A stretch of DNA of 64,000 nt from Ideonella dechloratans (GTDB lineage Bacteria; Pseudomonadota; Gammaproteobacteria; Burkholderiales; Burkholderiaceae_C). The DNA lies in the NCBI RefSeq assembly GCF_021049305.1, contig NZ_CP088081.1, positions 744,001-808,000 on the forward strand, read 5' to 3'. The notes below the pieces were generated by a model, which was given only the letters and a program-made list of their open reading frames with translations, was not told where the DNA came from and searched no databases. Below, one piece after another: positions 36,771 to 45,875 of this stretch. Position 1 is the first letter of the stretch. Each line of letters starts with the position of its first letter. The position numbers were made by a program, and so were the translations under genes.

Positions 36771-38273
36771 GTGCTGCTGCCTCTCGCCGTGACCTCTGCC
36801 GACCTGTCCGCCCCCACTTCCGAAGACGCCCTGATGTTCGAGCTGGCGCCGGTCTCGCTGTGGCTGGAGGACTTCAGCGGGGTGGCGGCCCTGTTCGCCC
36901 AGTGGCGCGCCCAGGGCGTGAGTGACCTGCGCGCCTGGCTGCGCGCGGACCGTGCCCGCGTGGCGGCCTGCACCCAGGCCATCCGGGTGCTGCGGGTCAA
37001 CCGCCGCACGCTGGAGCTGTTCGGCGCGGCCAGCCAGGACGAGCTGCTGAGCCAGCTGGGCCGCGTCTTCCGTGACGACATGCTGGACCACCACATCGAG
37101 GAGCTGGCCCAGCTCTGGGCCGGTGCGCTCAGCTACAGCAGCCAGACCGTCAACTACACGCTGGACGGCCGCCGCCTGGACGTGGCGCTGCAGGTGCGGG
37201 TGCTGCCCGGCCATGAACAGGACTGGGCCCGGGTGCTGTTCTCGCTGGAGGACATCAGCAGCCGCGAGCAGGCCCTGCAGGCCCGCCAGCACAGCGAGCG
37301 CTATGCCCAGGGCCTGTTCGAGCACTCGCCGGTTTCGCTGTGGGTGGAGGACTTCAGCGCCGTCAAGCGCCTGATCGACGACGTGCGGATGCAGGGCATC
37401 ACCGATTTCCGCGTCTTCACCGACGTGCACCCCGAGTTCGTCGAGCGCTGCATGGCCGAGATCCGCGTCGTCGACATCAACCGGCAGACCCTCACCCTGT
37501 TCCGCGCGTCGGACAAGGCCACGCTGCTGCACCGCCTGCCCGACATCTTCCGCGACGAGATGCGCCGCCCCTTCACCGAGCAGCTCATCGAGCTCTGGGA
37601 GGGCAAGCTCTACCAGCAGCGCGAAACGGTGAACTACGCGCTGGACGGCGAGATACTGCATGTGCACCTGCAGTTCGCGGTGCTGCCGGGCCATGAGCAC
37701 GACTGGTCGCTGGTGCAGGTCTCGCTGACCGACATCACCGCCCGCAAGAAGGCCGAGGCCTATCTGGAGTTCCTGGGCAAACACGACGCACTGACCCGGC
37801 TGCGCAACCGCTCCTTCTTTGACGACGAGCTCAACCGCCTGGAGCGCAAGAACGTGCAGCCGGTGGCACTGCTGCTGCTGGACCTCAACGGCCTCAAGCA
37901 GATCAACGACGAGCAGGGCCACCGCGCGGGCGACGCCCTGCTGCGCCGCGTGGGCGAGGTGCTGGGCCAGGCGGTCGAGGCCCCGTCCACGGCGGCCCGC
38001 ATCGGCGGCGACGAGTTCACCGTGCTGATCCCCGGCGGCGACCAGGCCGCGGCCGACGCGCTGATCGCCCAGCTGCAGGGCCTGGTGGACATCAACAACC
38101 AGTTCCATGCCGGCACGCCGCTGGCCTTCTCGGTGGGGGTGGCCATCTCCCGCCCGGGCGAGCGGCTGGAGGCCGCGCTGCACCGGGCCGACAAGCAGAT
38201 GTACCAGCAGAAGAAGGCCTACTACCAAGGCCTGCCGCACGACCGCCGCGGCCAGGACGCCACGCCGGACTGA
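36771..38273 (+). CDS. Diguanylate cyclase with duplicated N-terminal sensor module
   Basis: 500 residues, soluble. Residues ~22-170 and ~175-330 are two copies of the same module: FELAPVSLWLEDFSGV versus FEHSPVSLWVEDFSAV, RVNRRTLELF versus DINRQTLTLF, VNYTLDGR versus VNYALDGE, VLPGHEQDW versus VLPGHEHDW, a PAS-like fold. The GGDEF domain (~345-485) has the intact catalytic [11 protein letters not shown] and LLLLDLNGLKQINDEQGH, so it should make c-di-GMP. The RxxD inhibitory site five residues before GGDEF is absent, suggesting no product inhibition. The start is the GTG at 36771; an ATG at 36834 directly at the first module is an equal alternative. Confidence 0.87.
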   Translation: MLLPLAVTSADLSAPTSEDALMFELAPVSLWLEDFSGVAALFAQWRAQGVSDLRAWLRADRARVAACTQAIRVLRVNRRTLELFGAASQDELLSQLGRVFRDDMLDHHIEELAQLWAGALSYSSQTVNYTLDGRRLDVALQVRVLPGHEQDWARVLFSLEDISSREQALQARQHSERYAQGLFEHSPVSLWVEDFSAVKRLIDDVRMQGITDFRVFTDVHPEFVERCMAEIRVVDINRQTLTLFRASDKATLLHRLPDIFRDEMRRPFTEQLIELWEGKLYQQRETVNYALDGEILHVHLQFAVLPGHEHDWSLVQVSLTDITARKKAEAYLEFLGKHDALTRLRNRSFFDDELNRLERKNVQPVALLLLDLNGLKQINDEQGHRAGDALLRRVGEVLGQAVEAPSTAARIGGDEFTVLIPGGDQAAADALIAQLQGLVDINNQFHAGTPLAFSVGVAISRPGERLEAALHRADKQMYQQKKAYYQGLPHDRRGQDATPD

Positions 38274-38298
38274 GCCTCGCCCTGTCTGCCGCAGGGGC

Positions 38299-38312
38299 TT
38301 GCGTCAGATCAA
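38299..38312. promoter_or_regulatory. FNR/ANR-like half-perfect box
   Basis: TTGCGTCAGATCAA matches TTGAT-N4-ATCAA in the right half fully and in three of five left positions. It lies 74 bp before the YkgJ-type gene. Nearly the same 14 bases recur before nifE (63583-63596). Oxygen-responsive control is a guess. Confidence 0.35.
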
Positions 38313-38385
38313 TCCGGGGCCGGGGCCGCGCCACCAGACTTGCCGGCTTGGGCGGGCCGACGGGGGTCCGCGCGGAGCCTTGTCA

Positions 38386-39135
38386 ATGAGCACCCCCCAC
38401 GCGGCCACCGGCGGACCACAGGACTTCTACCAGGATCTGCACCGGGCCTTCGACGCCACGCTGGCGCTGCACCAGGGCCGACCCGATCTGCTGCCTGCCC
38501 TGCTGGCCCAAGCCTTCGACAGCTTCCATGGCAATGTGGCCATCCAGTGCGAGGACGAGCCGCCGCTGGCCTGCCACCGCGGCTGCGCCACCTGCTGCAC
38601 CCTGCGGGTGAGCGCCACCGTGCCCGAGGTCATGCTGGTGGCGCGCTTCCTGCGCGCGGTGCAGCCGGCCCTGCAGGCCCGCGGCATCGACCTGGTGGCC
38701 CAGCTGCGCGAGGCCAACACCCAGACCGAGGGCCTGGACGAGGCCCGGCGCGTGGGCCTGCGCCAACGCTGCCCCTTCATCGCCCAGGGCGTCTGCGTCA
38801 TCTACCAGGTGCGGCCGCTGGCCTGCCGCGGCCATGCCTCGCACGACGTGAAGGCCTGCGTGGACGCGGCCCGTGGCGCGCGCGACGAGGTGCCCTACAG
38901 CGCCGGCCACCACCTGCTGCGCGCCCTGGTGCAGAACGCCCTGCAATCGGCCCTGCGCGAAGCCGGCCTGCCCTGGGGCAGCGTGGAGCTCAACCAGGGC
39001 CTGCTGCTGGCACTGGACACGCCCGAATCCGAGGCCCGCTGGCTGGCCGGCGAGGACGTGCTGGCCGCTGCCGCGGTGCACGAGGTGCCGGCCGAGGAAA
39101 TGGCCGCCGCCTTCGATCGCCTGCGCCCGCACTGA
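38386..39135 (+). CDS. YkgJ-family cysteine-cluster protein
   Basis: 249 residues. The cysteine pattern CHRGCATCC, later CPFIAQGVCVIY and RPLACRGH belongs to the YkgJ (zinc/iron-chelating, formerly UPF0153) family. The metal and the function are not established for this family; a role in Fe-S or metal handling is suspected. The ATG at 38386 is preceded by CGGAGC and begins the coding character. A candidate FNR-like box is upstream. It precedes the phhB-phhA pair, with no obvious functional link. Confidence 0.8.
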   Translation: MSTPHAATGGPQDFYQDLHRAFDATLALHQGRPDLLPALLAQAFDSFHGNVAIQCEDEPPLACHRGCATCCTLRVSATVPEVMLVARFLRAVQPALQARGIDLVAQLREANTQTEGLDEARRVGLRQRCPFIAQGVCVIYQVRPLACRGHASHDVKACVDAARGARDEVPYSAGHHLLRALVQNALQSALREAGLPWGSVELNQGLLLALDTPESEARWLAGEDVLAAAAVHEVPAEEMAAAFDRLRPH

Positions 39136-39208
39136 GGGTGATTCCTGGCCGCGGACGCCAGGGTTCCCCCGGAGGAGGCGGCCGCTGGCGCCGACCTAGC
39201 ATGACGGC

Positions 39209-39517
39209 ATGGACAAGCTCGATGCCTCTACCCTGCGCGCGAGCCTGGAAGAACTGCCGCACTGGCAGCTGGAAGAGGGGGGCCTGGCCATCCGCCGCAG
39301 CCTCCGCTTTGCCGATTTCAACCAGGCCTTCGGCTTCATGACCCAGGTCGCCCTCCATGCGGAGCGGCACGACCACCACCCGGAGTGGTTCAACGTCTAC
39401 AACCGCGTGGACGTGCGCCTGACCACCCACGACGCCGGCGGCGTCTCCGGCAAGGACCTGGCCCTGGCCCGCCACATCGACGCGGTGCATGCCGCGCTGA
39501 CCGGGGGGCAGCCATGA
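39209..39517 (+). CDS. phhB: 4a-hydroxytetrahydrobiopterin dehydratase (PCD)
   Basis: 102 residues, the family length. Catalytic histidines are in [19 protein letters not shown] (the conserved H-H-H-P-x-W), and the end [16 protein letters not shown] is also typical. It dehydrates the 4a-hydroxypterin formed by phenylalanine hydroxylase, regenerating the cofactor. Its stop overlaps the start of phhA (ATGA), so the two are co-translated. Start ATG 39209 sits in the right place for the domain. Confidence 0.95.
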   Translation: MDKLDASTLRASLEELPHWQLEEGGLAIRRSLRFADFNQAFGFMTQVALHAERHDHHPEWFNVYNRVDVRLTTHDAGGVSGKDLALARHIDAVHAALTGGQP

Positions 39518-40422
39518 AGACCCAACTTCCCCCGGTGCGGCCCGAGCCGCCCACCCTGCACGGCCTGGCCGCTGGCGAGGCGGGCCGCCCGCACAGCGCC
39601 GACTGGACCATCCCCCAGGACTGGGCGGCCTACACCCCGGCCGAACACGCCACCTGGGCCACCCTGTTCGAACGCCAGTGCCGGCTGCTGCCCGGCCGCG
39701 CCTGCGACGCCTTTCTCAAGGGCCTGGACGCCCTGCCCATCGCGCCCGACCGCATCCCCGATTTCGAGGCCCTCAGCGAGGTGCTGATGAAGGCCACCGG
39801 CTGGCAGGTGGTGGCCGTGCCCGGCCTGGTGCCCGACGAGGTCTTCTTCGACCACCTGGCGCACCGGCGCTTCCCGTCCGGCCAGTTCATCCGCCGGGCC
39901 GACCAGCTCGACTACCTGCAGGAGCCCGACGTCTTCCACGACGTCTTCGGCCATGTGCCGATGCTGATGAACCCGGTCATGGCCGACTACATGCAGGCCT
40001 ACGGCGTGGGCGGGCTGCGGGCCCAGCGCCTGGGCATGTTGGCCGAGCTGGCGCGGGTCTATTGGTACACGGTGGAGTTCGGCCTGGTGATGCAGCCCGA
40101 GGGCCTGCGGCTCTACGGCGCGGGCATTGCCTCGTCCTACAGCGAAAGCCGCTTCTGCCTGGACGACCCCTCGCCGCACCGCGTGCGCTTCGTGCTGGAG
40201 CGGGTCATGCGCACCCGCTACCGCATCGACGACTTCCAGGAGTGCTACTTCGTGCTGCAGGACCTGGATGAACTTCTGGCGCTGGCGCGGGTCGACTTCG
40301 GGCCGGTGTATGCGCAGGTGGCCGGGGCCCAGACCTTCGAGCCCGGAGCCCTGCAGCCCGGCGACACCGTGCTGCACCGCGGCACGGGCGCGTACCATCG
40401 CGACCGCCGCCCGCCGCACTGA
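39514..40422 (+). CDS. phhA: Phenylalanine 4-monooxygenase
   Basis: 302 residues, matching the monomeric bacterial enzyme. The non-haem iron ligands are in [13 protein letters not shown] (two His) and [10 protein letters not shown] (Glu); [12 protein letters not shown] follows as in the aromatic amino-acid hydroxylase fold. It converts phenylalanine to tyrosine with tetrahydropterin and O2. Coupled to phhB. No PhhR-type activator site recognised. Confidence 0.95.
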   Translation: MKTQLPPVRPEPPTLHGLAAGEAGRPHSADWTIPQDWAAYTPAEHATWATLFERQCRLLPGRACDAFLKGLDALPIAPDRIPDFEALSEVLMKATGWQVVAVPGLVPDEVFFDHLAHRRFPSGQFIRRADQLDYLQEPDVFHDVFGHVPMLMNPVMADYMQAYGVGGLRAQRLGMLAELARVYWYTVEFGLVMQPEGLRLYGAGIASSYSESRFCLDDPSPHRVRFVLERVMRTRYRIDDFQECYFVLQDLDELLALARVDFGPVYAQVAGAQTFEPGALQPGDTVLHRGTGAYHRDRRPPH

Positions 40423-40473
40423 CGCCGCCCCGGGCGGCGCCGGCTTGGAGTCCGGGCGGCGCACGGAGCAGGC

Positions 40474-41523
40474 ATGTGGCAAGGGATCGGTGAAGGCGCC
40501 CGCGGGCGTGGATGGGGCTGGCGCATGGGGTTGACCGGTGCGCGGGGCGTGCTGGGGGGCTGGCTGCTGGCCGTGGCCACGCTGGCCGCCGCGGCACCAC
40601 CTGCCGCCTCCCCGGCGCCCCAGGCGCTGACCCTCGCCCGTCCCGAGGGCCCGCGCCGCGTGCTGCTGGCCGTGCCCGACCATGCGCCCGCCGGCCCGCG
40701 TCCGCTGGTCATCCTGTTGCACGGCCATGGCGGCTCGGCCGCCCAGATCCTGGGCCTGGCGCGCACCGCCGCCCCCTTGTCGCAGTGGCTGGCCATCGGC
40801 CAGCGCGAGGGCCTGCTGGTGGCCGCGCCCGACGGCTTGGCCGGCGGCGACCAGAAGTCCGGCTGGAACGACTGCCGCCGCGACACCCAGACCAATCCCA
40901 CCTCCGACGATGTGGGCCTGATCAGCGCCCTGATCGACGAGGCCGTGGCGCATCACGGGGCCGATCCGGCGCGCGTCTACCTGATGGGCATGTCCAACGG
41001 CGGCATGATGGCCCTGCGCTACGCGATGGAGGCCGGTGACCGCCTGGCCGGCGTGGCCGCGGTCAGTGCCTCCATGGCCACCGACAGCCGCTGCCCCTCC
41101 ATCAAGGCCCCGCTGTCGCTGCTGATGGTGGGCGGCACGGCCGACGGCATCGTGCCCTGGGACGGCGGCCCGGTGGGCAAGCGGCAGGAAGGGCGCCGCG
41201 GCCGGGTCATCGGCGCCGAGGCCACGGTGACCCGCTGGCGCGAACGCGACGGCCTGTTCGGTGAGCCCGCGCGCAGCGAGTCGCTGCCCCACCGCGATCC
41301 GGCCGATCCCACCCGTGCCCAGCGCACCGTCTGGGGCGCCCAGCCCGGCGGCCTGCAGATCGAGCTGCTGCGCATCGACGGCGGCGGCCATGTCGAGCCC
41401 AGCGTGGCCCACCGCGTCTCGGCGGCCTACAGCCTGCTGGTGGGCCGCCAGAGCGCCGACCTGGAGGTGGCCGACGAGGCCTGGGCCTTCTTCCGCGACA
41501 AGCGGCGCGGCCTGAGCCGCTGA
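40474..41523 (+). CDS. PHB-depolymerase/feruloyl-esterase-like secreted alpha/beta hydrolase
   Basis: 349 residues. Signal peptide (GWLLAVATLAAAAPPAA) then an alpha/beta-hydrolase: oxyanion region LVILLHGHGGSA, nucleophile Ser in LMGMSNGGMMAL, Asp in GTADGIVPW and His in DGGGHVEPS. This is the LpqC/polyhydroxybutyrate-depolymerase-like family of esterases; the real substrate (short PHA oligomer or ester) is not known. ATG at 40474 has CGGAGCAGG; the alternative ATG at 40525 gives a more usual signal-peptide length. Confidence 0.83.
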   Translation: MWQGIGEGARGRGWGWRMGLTGARGVLGGWLLAVATLAAAAPPAASPAPQALTLARPEGPRRVLLAVPDHAPAGPRPLVILLHGHGGSAAQILGLARTAAPLSQWLAIGQREGLLVAAPDGLAGGDQKSGWNDCRRDTQTNPTSDDVGLISALIDEAVAHHGADPARVYLMGMSNGGMMALRYAMEAGDRLAGVAAVSASMATDSRCPSIKAPLSLLMVGGTADGIVPWDGGPVGKRQEGRRGRVIGAEATVTRWRERDGLFGEPARSESLPHRDPADPTRAQRTVWGAQPGGLQIELLRIDGGGHVEPSVAHRVSAAYSLLVGRQSADLEVADEAWAFFRDKRRGLSR

Positions 41524-41543
41524 ACCCCACCGGAGCGACCGCC

Positions 41544-41882
41544 ATGGCCACCGATGCCGATTTCCTCCAGTTCGTGCTGGACCAGCTGGCGGGCACGCCG
41601 GGCATCACCCACCGCAAGATGTTCGGCGAGTACGCGCTGTACCGCCACGGCAAGGTGGTGGCCTTCCTGTGCGACAACCAGTGCTTTCTCAAGCCCACCG
41701 AGGCCGGCCGCGCGCTGCTGGACCCGGTGGTCGACGGCTTTCCCTACCCCGGGGCCAAGCCGCACTTCCTGCTGAGTGACGAGTTGGAAGACCGCCAGCG
41801 CCTGGCCCAGCTGATCTGCGCCACGGCCGATGCGCTGCCCGAACCGAAGCCACGCAAGCCGCGCGCCACGCCGGCACGCTGA
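41544..41882 (+). CDS. TfoX N-terminal domain protein
   Basis: 112 residues. KMFGEYALYRHGKVVAFLCD and LKPTEAGRALL are characteristic of the TfoX/Sxy N-terminal domain; the C-terminal TfoX domain is absent. Known family role is linked to competence regulation, but stand-alone N-domains have no fixed function. Basic tail (KPRKPRATPAR) could touch nucleic acid (inference). Confidence 0.8.
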   Translation: MATDADFLQFVLDQLAGTPGITHRKMFGEYALYRHGKVVAFLCDNQCFLKPTEAGRALLDPVVDGFPYPGAKPHFLLSDELEDRQRLAQLICATADALPEPKPRKPRATPAR

Positions 41883-41927
41883 GCGTGCCGCGGCCGCGGG
41901 GCAGCGCGGCGGGGGCAGGTGGCCGCT

Positions 41928-43463
41928 TCAGCCCACCTGGAACACGTTGACCGTGCGCGAGAGGGTGGTGGCCTGACTGGACATCTCCTGCGCCACCGAG
42001 GCCGTCTCTTCGACCAGGGCGGTGTTCTGCTGCGTCGCGTGCTCGATCTCGGTCATGAAGCCGTTGACCATCAGGATGCCCTCGCTCTGCGAGGTGGTGA
42101 CCTGGGTGATGTCCTCGATCATGCCGTGGATGCGGTCCACGCTGGACACGATCTCGTCCATGGCCTGGCGGGCATGGCCCACCAGCGTGCTGCCGGCCTC
42201 GGCCTTGGCCACGCTGGTGTCGATCAGGGCCTTGATCTCCTTGGCGGCCTCGCCGCTGCGCTTGGCCAGGCTGCGCACCTCGGCGGCCACCACCGCGAAG
42301 CCGCGGCCCTGCTCGCCGGCGCGGGCGGCTTCCACCGCGGCATTCAGGGCCAGGATGTTGGTCTGGAAGGCGATGCCGTCGATCACGCCGGTGATCTCGC
42401 TGATCTTGCGGGCCGACTGGTGGATCTCCTCCATCGTCACCACCACCTGCGACACCACCTCGCCGCCGCGGGCGGCCACGCCGGTGACCTCGGTGGCGAA
42501 CTCGCGCGCGTGGTGGGCCGATTCGCTGCTCTGCTGCACCGTCGAGGCGATCTGGCTCACGCTCGCTGCGGCCTGCTGCAGGCTGGCCGAGGTCTTCTCG
42601 GTGCGCTGGCTCAGGTCCATGTTGCCGGTGGCGATCTCGTCGCTGGTGGTGGAGATCTGCCGCGCCACCGACTGCACCCCGCCGACCAGGCCCGCGACCT
42701 TGTCCAGGAAGCTGTTGAACACCGCGGTGACCTCGTGCAGCTCGGCCTGGGCGGGTGGCAGCCGGCGCGAGAGGTTGCCGTTCTCGGCATTGAGGTCGTG
42801 CACCGCCTGCTGCATGCGGTCCAGCGGTTGCAGGATGGCCCGCACCGTCATGGCGCCCAGGCCCAGCAACAGGCCCAGGCTGGCGGCGATCACGCCCCAG
42901 GTCAGGTGCTGACCCCGGGCCAGCTGGGCCTCGGTGTCGGTGCGCAGGCTGCCGGCCGTGGCTTCGATGGCATCGCCCGCGGCGCCCATCGAGGTCTCCA
43001 GCGCGGCGAAGGCCTTGGCGAAAGTCGCTTGCGCCGGCGCTTGATCCGGTTGCGCCAGCGCCGCGCGGGCCGCGGCCAGATAGCGTTCCGCGTCGGCCCG
43101 GGCCGTGTCCAGCGCACTCAGCGCGGCCTGGGGCAGGGCGTTGATCCGCGCGGCCGCCAGGCTCTTCTGCAGTGTGGCCATATGGCGTTCGCCGTCGGCC
43201 CGCGCCTCCTTCAGTGCATCGGTCCCGTCCTTGCCCTGCGCGTCCGAAGCCCCCAGCACGTCCGCCCGGATGGCGTCGTGCATCATGTCCGCGACCATCG
43301 CGTCGCGCACCGCATCGGCCGTCTGCTGCAGCGCCAGTGCGGCCCGCCGCGCCTGGTCCGCATTGCGGTGGGCCAGAGTGGCCACGCTCAGGGTGGCCAC
43401 CACGGCCAGCGCCACCAGGGCGTACAGCCGGTGGCGGATGCTCATCTCGCGCAGAATCGTCAT
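41928..43463 (-). CDS. Methyl-accepting chemotaxis protein
   Basis: 511 residues. TM1 at about 13-32, a periplasmic helical region of ~155 residues (helical-bundle ligand domain), TM2 at about 188-208, a HAMP region ([11 protein letters not shown]), then the signalling domain with the conserved hairpin [20 protein letters not shown]. It ends in VFQVG without a NWETF-type CheR-binding tail. Start ATG 43463 has AGGACG. Ligand unknown. Confidence 0.92.
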   Translation of the reverse strand: MTILREMSIRHRLYALVALAVVATLSVATLAHRNADQARRAALALQQTADAVRDAMVADMMHDAIRADVLGASDAQGKDGTDALKEARADGERHMATLQKSLAAARINALPQAALSALDTARADAERYLAAARAALAQPDQAPAQATFAKAFAALETSMGAAGDAIEATAGSLRTDTEAQLARGQHLTWGVIAASLGLLLGLGAMTVRAILQPLDRMQQAVHDLNAENGNLSRRLPPAQAELHEVTAVFNSFLDKVAGLVGGVQSVARQISTTSDEIATGNMDLSQRTEKTSASLQQAAASVSQIASTVQQSSESAHHAREFATEVTGVAARGGEVVSQVVVTMEEIHQSARKISEITGVIDGIAFQTNILALNAAVEAARAGEQGRGFAVVAAEVRSLAKRSGEAAKEIKALIDTSVAKAEAGSTLVGHARQAMDEIVSSVDRIHGMIEDITQVTTSQSEGILMVNGFMTEIEHATQQNTALVEETASVAQEMSSQATTLSRTVNVFQVG

Positions 43464-43640
43464 GTCGTCCTGCCTCCATGCGGCCGCCCAGCCGCCACAG
43501 CGAGTGGGGCCACGGACCTCGGGAAAGTCTGAGGCAGGTGTCCGCCTCTGAGACCCTGGAGAAGCGCCCGTGCGCCGGTCAGTTGTGCCGTTTGCAGTGC
43601 GGGAGTTCACGGTGCCCCTAGGGGCAGGCAGGAGGGCGCG

Positions 43641-44057
43641 ATGCCTCTTTCGTTCAGCGGCCACTGCCTGTGCGGCGCGGTCGGCTTTCACACCGAAGGC
43701 CCCAGCCTGTGGGTGGCGCACTGCCATTGCCAGCGCTGCCAGCGCGCACATGGCGCGGCCTTTGTCACCTGGGTGGGCTGGAAAGCGGCGCAGGTGCGCT
43801 GGCAGGACCCGCAGCAGGCTCTGCACTGGTACCTGGCGGAAGCGACCGGCGCCGAGCGCGGCTTCTGCCGTCACTGCGGCAGCCCCATGGCCTTCCGCTC
43901 ACCGCGCTACCCGGGCGAACTGCACCTGGCCCGCGCCCTGTTCGACGGCCCGCTGGACCGCGCACCGCAATCCCATGCCTTCCACGCCAGCCATGTGGAC
44001 TGGGTGCATGTCGCGGAGGAGCTGCCGGTGGATGAGGATCCGCCTTCTGGCGGCTGA
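43641..44057 (+). CDS. GFA-family (glutathione-dependent formaldehyde-activating-like) protein
   Basis: 138 residues. The cysteine set [22 protein letters not shown] and [11 protein letters not shown] is the GFA zinc fold. Members range from glutathione-formaldehyde enzymes to unknown functions, so substrate is not implied. It is convergent to the lipoprotein gene across a 54-bp hairpin-containing gap. Confidence 0.88.
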   Translation: MPLSFSGHCLCGAVGFHTEGPSLWVAHCHCQRCQRAHGAAFVTWVGWKAAQVRWQDPQQALHWYLAEATGAERGFCRHCGSPMAFRSPRYPGELHLARALFDGPLDRAPQSHAFHASHVDWVHVAEELPVDEDPPSGG

Positions 44058-44061
44058 GGCG

Positions 44062-44107
44062 CGACAGGGGGCGAGGGGGCCGTCTTTCCCTTTGGACGCC
44101 CCTGTCG
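44062..44107. terminator. Bidirectional terminator-like inverted repeat
   Basis: CGACAGGGGGCG (44062-44073) pairs with CGCCCCTGTCG (44097-44107) with one bulged G, enclosing a run of T/C. It lies between the convergent GFA-type gene and the lipoprotein gene. Confidence 0.5.
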
Positions 44108-44111
44108 GGAA

Positions 44112-44663
44112 TCAGGTCCGCGGAGCGGCCGGGGCCTGGCAGCCGGCGGACTGGCCCAGGCCCTTGAGGTAGGCGCGCCGGACGGTGCCGGCGGCGATGG
44201 CCGAGGAGACCGCGCGGGCGTGGCGCTCTGCGCCGGTGAGCTTGCGCACCCAGCCCCGGAAGGGAATGACGCCTTCGGTCGTGCTCCGCACTGCGCCGAT
44301 CGCCGCGTCGCCGGCGGCCCCGGCGCCCTGGTCGAGCAGGCTGGGATCGTCTTCGCTGCGGGGGGCGTCCAGGTCGGCGCCCAGCACCGCGTCCAGGGCC
44401 TGAATGTCGGCCGCCAGGGCCTGGCAGGAGCGGTCGGCCGGCAGCGCGTAAGGCGCCTTCTGGGCCGCCTGCAGCAGCGGCGGGATCTTGTCCTGGACCA
44501 GGTTGAGGTCGCTCAAGGGGGCGACAGCGGCCTGGGTCAGCCGGGTGTCCGCGCCGGGCGCCGCGGGGGTCGGGCTTGATGAGGCCGGGTTGCTGGGCGC
44601 CGATGCGCAGGCCGCGACCAGGGCCGTGAGGGTGAGCAGGGGCAGGACGTTCAGGGCGGACAT
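44112..44663 (-). CDS. Small lipoprotein of unknown function
   Basis: 183 residues. The N-terminus VLPLLTLTALVAACASAP is a lipobox signal (Cys ~19 as lipidated residue), followed by a Ser/Pro/Thr-rich linker and a helical domain with SCQALAADIQALDAVLG, GAAGDAAIGAVRS and KLTGAERHARAVSSAIAAG. The second half resembles small envelope lipoproteins that carry a Gly/Ala helix, but I do not recognise the family. It has its own position 74 bp downstream of the nif accessory unit; no link to nif is evident. Confidence 0.7.
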   Translation of the reverse strand: MSALNVLPLLTLTALVAACASAPSNPASSSPTPAAPGADTRLTQAAVAPLSDLNLVQDKIPPLLQAAQKAPYALPADRSCQALAADIQALDAVLGADLDAPRSEDDPSLLDQGAGAAGDAAIGAVRSTTEGVIPFRGWVRKLTGAERHARAVSSAIAAGTVRRAYLKGLGQSAGCQAPAAPRT

Positions 44664-44718
44664 GGGGACCGAGGGGGAAGCAACGGAGTCCCCGAGGTTA
44701 CCCCCGCGGGCTGGGGGT

Positions 44719-44732
44719 CGGGCTTGCGCCCG
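44719..44732 (-). terminator. Hairpin at the end of the nif accessory unit
   Basis: CGGGC-TTGC-GCCCG directly follows the last gene of the 11-gene leftward unit. Five perfect G/C pairs with a four-base loop; no T-run on either strand. Possible weak intrinsic terminator. Confidence 0.35.
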
Positions 44733-44737
44733 GTCGC

Positions 44738-45004
44738 TCAGAACGTCCGCACCACCGGTTCGTCCTCCCCGAGGGTGACGGTGGCCCGGCACAGGCGGCC
44801 TTCGGCGTCGTACTCGTAGCGGTGCTGCATCTCGGTCTCGCCATAGACGCGCTTGTCGATGGCGACGAGGCGGCCAGCGCTGTCGTCGCGGGCCTCGAAC
44901 CATGTGTTGCGGTGGCGCAGGTCGGCTTCGGCCAGTTCCTCGGTCAGCGTCAGCGGCAGACCGGCGCCGCGGTAGGTGAGGAAGTAGCGCAGGGTGTCGC
45001 TCAT
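44738..45004 (-). CDS. Small nif-associated hypothetical protein
   Basis: 88 residues. RYFLTYRGAGLPLTLTEELA, LRHRNTWFEARDDS and the ending DEPVVRTF; a beta-rich protein with no catalytic motif. I recall similar short proteins (DUF6156-type) but am unsure. Its ATG overlaps the stop of the Fe-S protein gene (ATGA), so it belongs to the same coupled unit. A role near the nitrogenase accessory proteins is only inferred from location. Confidence 0.6.
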   Translation of the reverse strand: MSDTLRYFLTYRGAGLPLTLTEELAEADLRHRNTWFEARDDSAGRLVAIDKRVYGETEMQHRYEYDAEGRLCRATVTLGEDEPVVRTF

Positions 45005-45852
45005 GGGGTGGGGGCGGCTGGTCCCACCGGCGTGGCCGGCAGGGCGGCGCGCAGCAGCTGGGCCAGGTGACGGGCCTCGCGCTGGGCGCCGTCGTGGATC
45101 TGGTGGCGGCAGCTGGTGCCGTTGGCCAGCAGCCAGGTGTCGGCACTGGCGGCCCGCACGGCGGGCAGCAGCTCGGCCTCGGCCATGGTCATCGAGATGG
45201 CGTGGTGCTCGGCCTCGTAGCCGAAGGCGCCGGCCATGCCACAGCAGCTGCTGTCGATGAACTGAACCTGCAGCCCCGGCACGCCGCCCAGCACCTTGCG
45301 CAGGGCCTTCATGGCGCCGAAGGCCTTCTGGTGGCAGTGGCCGTGCACCAGCACCGGCGGGCTGGGGTCGGGCAGGGCCTGCCAGGGCAGTTCGCCGGGC
45401 TTGAACTCGCGGGCCAGGTACTCCTCCAGCAGCCAGGCCTGCTGGGCGGTGCGGGTGGCGGCTTCGCCCAGGCCCAGGGCCAGGGCCTCGGTGCGCAGCA
45501 GGGCCATGTCCACGCCGTTGGGGCACTCGCGCTTGCAGCCCTTGCAGGCCACGCACAGGTCCAGGGCTTCGTGCAGGCGCGGGTCCTCGAAGGGACGCTC
45601 GCCCAGCTCACCGTCCAGCGCGGCGCGCAGCATGGCGGCGCGGTGCTGGGTGCTGTGGCTGCTGTCCTGCGTGGCGCGGAAGCTCGGGCACATCACGCCC
45701 TTGGCGTCGGTGCGCTGGCAGCTGCGGCTGCCGATGCAGACCGCCGCGGCCTTGCCGAAGCCCGCGCCGTGGGCCGGCAGATGGGCATAGGCATCGCCGG
45801 CGCCGTAGGCGTCGTAGGCCGTCCAGTCGAGCTGGAGCGAGGGTTCCTGCAT
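45001..45852 (-). CDS. Fe-S oxidoreductase with CCG domain
   Basis: 283 residues. A 4Fe-4S pattern CVACKGCKRECPNG (~100-113) and an upstream incomplete set (CIGSRSCQ...CPSFRATQD) suggest one sound and one degraded cluster. The C-terminal half carries the CCG/heterodisulfide-reductase-type domain (VHGHCHQKAFGAM, FIDSSCCGMAGAFG), as in GlpC, LutA and glycolate oxidase subunit F. Such proteins pass electrons from a membrane or flavin partner. Its place in the draT-draG unit suggests a redox accessory job for nitrogenase, but no partner dehydrogenase is next to it. Confidence 0.75.
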   Translation of the reverse strand: MQEPSLQLDWTAYDAYGAGDAYAHLPAHGAGFGKAAAVCIGSRSCQRTDAKGVMCPSFRATQDSSHSTQHRAAMLRAALDGELGERPFEDPRLHEALDLCVACKGCKRECPNGVDMALLRTEALALGLGEAATRTAQQAWLLEEYLAREFKPGELPWQALPDPSPPVLVHGHCHQKAFGAMKALRKVLGGVPGLQVQFIDSSCCGMAGAFGYEAEHHAISMTMAEAELLPAVRAASADTWLLANGTSCRHQIHDGAQREARHLAQLLRAALPATPVGPAAPTP

Positions 45853-45875
45853 GGCGGGCGGGCTCGGTGTCGGTG

